Positions 62,265 through 64,000 of a stretch of 64,000 bases of DNA are shown here, one piece after another. The stretch comes from Williamsia maris (GTDB taxonomy: Bacteria; Actinomycetota; Actinomycetes; Mycobacteriales; Mycobacteriaceae). The DNA lies in NCBI RefSeq assembly GCF_024171815.1, contig NZ_JAMTCJ010000001.1, positions 1,357,027-1,421,026 on the forward strand, written 5' to 3'. Every line of letters starts with the position of its first letter. Positions within the stretch are counted from its first letter, which is position 1. A program made the position numbers and the translations under genes. The notes beneath the pieces were generated by a model. The model did no database searches. It had not been told where the DNA came from and saw only the letters and a list, made by a program, of their open reading frames with translations.

Positions 62265-62586
62265 TGTTCCTTCGTGTCCATCCCGCGTGATCGCACACAA
62301 GGATGCGAATGTCTTCGGTCTCCCCGACGAGTGACGTCGGAGCCCGACTTACCTTGGGCCAGCCTGATCGGTCGCGGCCCTTGCCGGTATCCGCCAACCG
62401 GCCAGAGTGATTCGCCGACTGTCTGGAGTTCGTGCGTTGGTGTACAGAGTTGGGTTCGCGCAAAGCCGCCGTGAAGATCGAACGCCAGCCACATGGTTGG
62501 CCAGAGCAGCCACATGACCGATACCCACTCGGCCATGAACGCACCACAGTGGTGTCGAGCACCATCACACATGGAGGTTGATCTAT
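62265..62586. other. Non-coding gap upstream of the DUF6924-like genes
   Basis: About 320 bases between the divergent DUF418 and DUF6924-like genes. I see no clear gene, repeat or riboswitch. It must hold both promoters. A GGAGG ribosome binding site (62573-62577) near its end serves the short ORF at 62587. Confidence 0.5.
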
Positions 62587-62670
62587 ATGCCCGTCACGAA
62601 TGTCTCTGCTGCGGTGACCCCGAAGCGCTCGCCGGCGCGTCGGCGGCGCGAAAGTGGGTTCGGAGCATGA
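62587..62670 (+). CDS. Possible 27-residue leader ORF
   Basis: ATG 62587 follows GGAGG with 9 bases spacing, better than the start of the next gene. It encodes MPVTNVSAAVTPKRSPARRR and seven more residues, and its TGA overlaps the next ATG as ATGA. It may be a leader peptide that couples translation of the DUF6924-like gene. Confidence 0.4.
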   Translation: MPVTNVSAAVTPKRSPARRRRESGFGA

Positions 62671-63095
62671 GCCTGCCATCGATCCCCAGAAGCAAAAAAG
62701 TTCCCGTCCTGCGGTGTGACTTCTCCGATGACACGCGCTGGAAGGAAACGTGGAAGCTCATCGTTGCGGCCACCGAAGACGGCTTCCAGAAGTCGGTCAC
62801 GAAAATCGAGGACCGGGACTTCACCGGATTGGATACGTCCGCATTCCTCGAACTGGTGCGCCAATTGCCGAAGTCCTTTCCACATCCGCTCGTGTTCTTC
62901 GCCGACGCGACCACCATGTCCGATCCTGAGCACACCCTGTTCGTGGCCTGGGCATGGAAAGACGAGTACGAGGGCCAGTTCATGCGCTGCTTGCCGAGTG
63001 ATGTACTCGCCATCGAGAACAACGTCATCGACAACATGCCCTGGGAAGAGTTCCACGACGCGGTCGGAGACGACGGCGTCAGCCGAACCGACTGA
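62667..63095 (+). CDS. DUF6924-like protein, first copy
   Basis: A 142-residue soluble protein beginning MSLPSIPRSKKVPVLRCDFSDD, with HPLVFFADATTMSDPEHTLFV, a Trp-rich middle and the C-terminal VIDNMPWEEFHDAVGDDGV. It aligns by eye with the next gene along its length. ATG 62667 matches the expected family N-terminus, though its own ribosome binding site is poor. The function is unknown. Confidence 0.8.
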   Translation: MSLPSIPRSKKVPVLRCDFSDDTRWKETWKLIVAATEDGFQKSVTKIEDRDFTGLDTSAFLELVRQLPKSFPHPLVFFADATTMSDPEHTLFVAWAWKDEYEGQFMRCLPSDVLAIENNVIDNMPWEEFHDAVGDDGVSRTD

Positions 63096-63132
63096 CCATC
63101 AGCACATCCTGGACACGAGAGGACAAAGTCAC

Positions 63133-63564
63133 ATGACTCGACGCTTACCCGACGGGGATTCCCTGTTGATTCGCACCGACTTCTCCGACGATGCGCTCTG
63201 GCGTGACGTCGTCGACATCGTTTCGCAGCCGCAGACCGATGACGGAGAGGTCTACGTCGCGGAACTGACACTGGTGGACGACCGGGCGTTTGATCGAATC
63301 ACTCTGAAAGAGTTGGTCGCCGAGATCGCCACATCACCACGTTCGTACGTCTTCGTCGTCGACTCCGACGCGATCGCCGATCCCGAGCACTCGGTCCTCG
63401 CAGTGGACACCTCCGGAGACTCCGGCGATCACCCGACTTTCCGGGTGCATCCGTCGCAGATGCCGACGGTGGAGAGCAATCTGTCCATCGACAACATGGA
63501 TTTCGAGGAGTTCTCGTCCGCGGTGGCCGCGGACGGAGTGTTTCGTGGATTCGAATACGAGTAA
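63133..63564 (+). CDS. DUF6924-like protein, second copy
   Basis: A 143-residue paralogue of the preceding gene: SLLIRTDFSDDALWRDVVDI, YVFVVDSDAIADPEHSVL, LSIDNMDFEEFSSAVAADGVF. The duplication is divergent in sequence, so it is old. It lies 37 bases after copy one and its end overlaps the LCP gene start, so the three may be one transcript. Confidence 0.82.
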   Translation: MTRRLPDGDSLLIRTDFSDDALWRDVVDIVSQPQTDDGEVYVAELTLVDDRAFDRITLKELVAEIATSPRSYVFVVDSDAIADPEHSVLAVDTSGDSGDHPTFRVHPSQMPTVESNLSIDNMDFEEFSSAVAADGVFRGFEYE

Positions 63565-64000
63565 ACGCAGCTCAATCCCCGCGTCAGGCGGCGGGGGCCG
63601 TTCCGCCAAGCATCGTCGACCGGACCCACCGTTCAACCGGGCGCGTGCCACGACGCTGGGCCGAACGGCAGTCGCGTTGGCCGCGTGTGGGGTGTTGGCA
63701 GCGACCGGGCTGGCGTGGTCAGGGGCGCAGACGGTGCAGAACGCCTTCCATACGTCCGATGCGTTGGACGGGGCGCCGCGCTCGACCGGCGCCGCGGAGA
63801 ACATCCTGCTCATCGGCCTCGACTCCCGCAAAGACCGCAACGGAAACGACCTCCCGCCCGACGTCCTCGCGCAGCTCCACGCCGGCGACGGACAGGAGGG
63901 CGGATACAACACGAACACCCTGATCCTCGTCCACGTCCCCGCCGACGGGAAAAACATCACCGCCTTCTCCATCCCGCGCGACGACTACGTGCCCGTCGTC
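63545..64000 (+). CDS. LytR-CpsA-Psr (LCP) family protein, 5' part (3' end outside the window)
   Basis: The open frame from GTG 63545 runs off the window. It encodes a basic cytoplasmic tail, a membrane helix (about 43-62) and the start of the LCP domain: ENILLIGLDSR, GYNTNTLILVHVPADGKNIT and FSIPRDDYV. LCP proteins attach glycopolymers such as arabinogalactan to peptidoglycan. The GTG overlaps the upstream DUF6924-like gene by 20 bases; a later start is possible. Confidence 0.88.
   Translation, partial: MDSNTSKRSSIPASGGGGRSAKHRRPDPPFNRARATTLGRTAVALAACGVLAATGLAWSGAQTVQNAFHTSDALDGAPRSTGAAENILLIGLDSRKDRNGNDLPPDVLAQLHAGDGQEGGYNTNTLILVHVPADGKNITAFSIPRDDYVPVV

Overview
The window is high-GC actinobacterial chromosome from a mycolic-acid producer of the Mycobacteriales, most like Gordonia or Williamsia. 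The evidence is a complete mce operon with two yrbE genes and Mce-associated genes, a Crp/GlxR regulator, a WhiB4-type protein, a PonA2-type penicillin-binding protein, a MarP protease and an LCP protein, plus many GTG starts and 4-bp ATGA overlaps. The genus is inference; gene order and protein motifs are read from the sequence.

Region 1 (1-32786) keeps the gene order of the Mycobacterium tuberculosis acs to ponA2 neighbourhood (about Rv3667-Rv3683, from memory). It runs: acs 3' end, holin-like membrane protein, EphE-like hydrolase, MarP, Nudix CoA pyrophosphatase, thioredoxin-like protein, nth, small membrane protein, crp, metallo-beta-lactamase-fold protein, RidA, DUF4177 protein, two ArsA-like ATPases, whiB4 (with an apparent frameshift), ponA2, metallophosphoesterase. 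Accessory blocks interrupt it: SDR with XRE regulator, SulP with MerR, NhaA, SRPBCC, BenE with XRE-cupin regulator, cupin plus Lip-type hydrolase with MarR, amidase plus HypB, and a four-gene set resembling a type VII secretion effector cassette.

Region 2 (32797-35308) has an efflux-type membrane protein with a divergent TetR gene and two operators, tRNA-Pro(CGG), and a small gene with an apparent frameshift.

Region 3 (35355-46241, minus strand) is an eleven-gene operon: yrbEA, yrbEB, mceA-F, two Mce-associated genes, and last an emopamil-binding-protein (EBP/EXPERA) homologue. A perfect match to the KstR box lies upstream of yrbEA, so this is best read as the mce4-type cholesterol importer. 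A TetR gene is divergent.

Region 4 (47069-55656) is a minus-strand operon encoding a branched-chain-amino-acid-type ABC importer, an acyl-CoA synthetase and an extended SDR. LivH, LivM and LivG are fused in one 929-residue protein. A divergent TetR gene sits across a perfect 21-bp palindrome. Together these suggest uptake, CoA activation and oxidation of an organic acid, possibly steroid-derived given the neighbouring mce operon.

Region 5 (55780-64000) is accessory: beta-carbonic anhydrase with a divergent HxlR regulator, a DUF6461-like protein, a two-component system with a 41-codon ORF coupled to the kinase, a small acidic secreted protein, a DUF418-type membrane protein, two DUF6924-like paralogues, and the 5' part of an LCP gene. 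No CRISPR array, rRNA, insertion sequence or prophage was seen.
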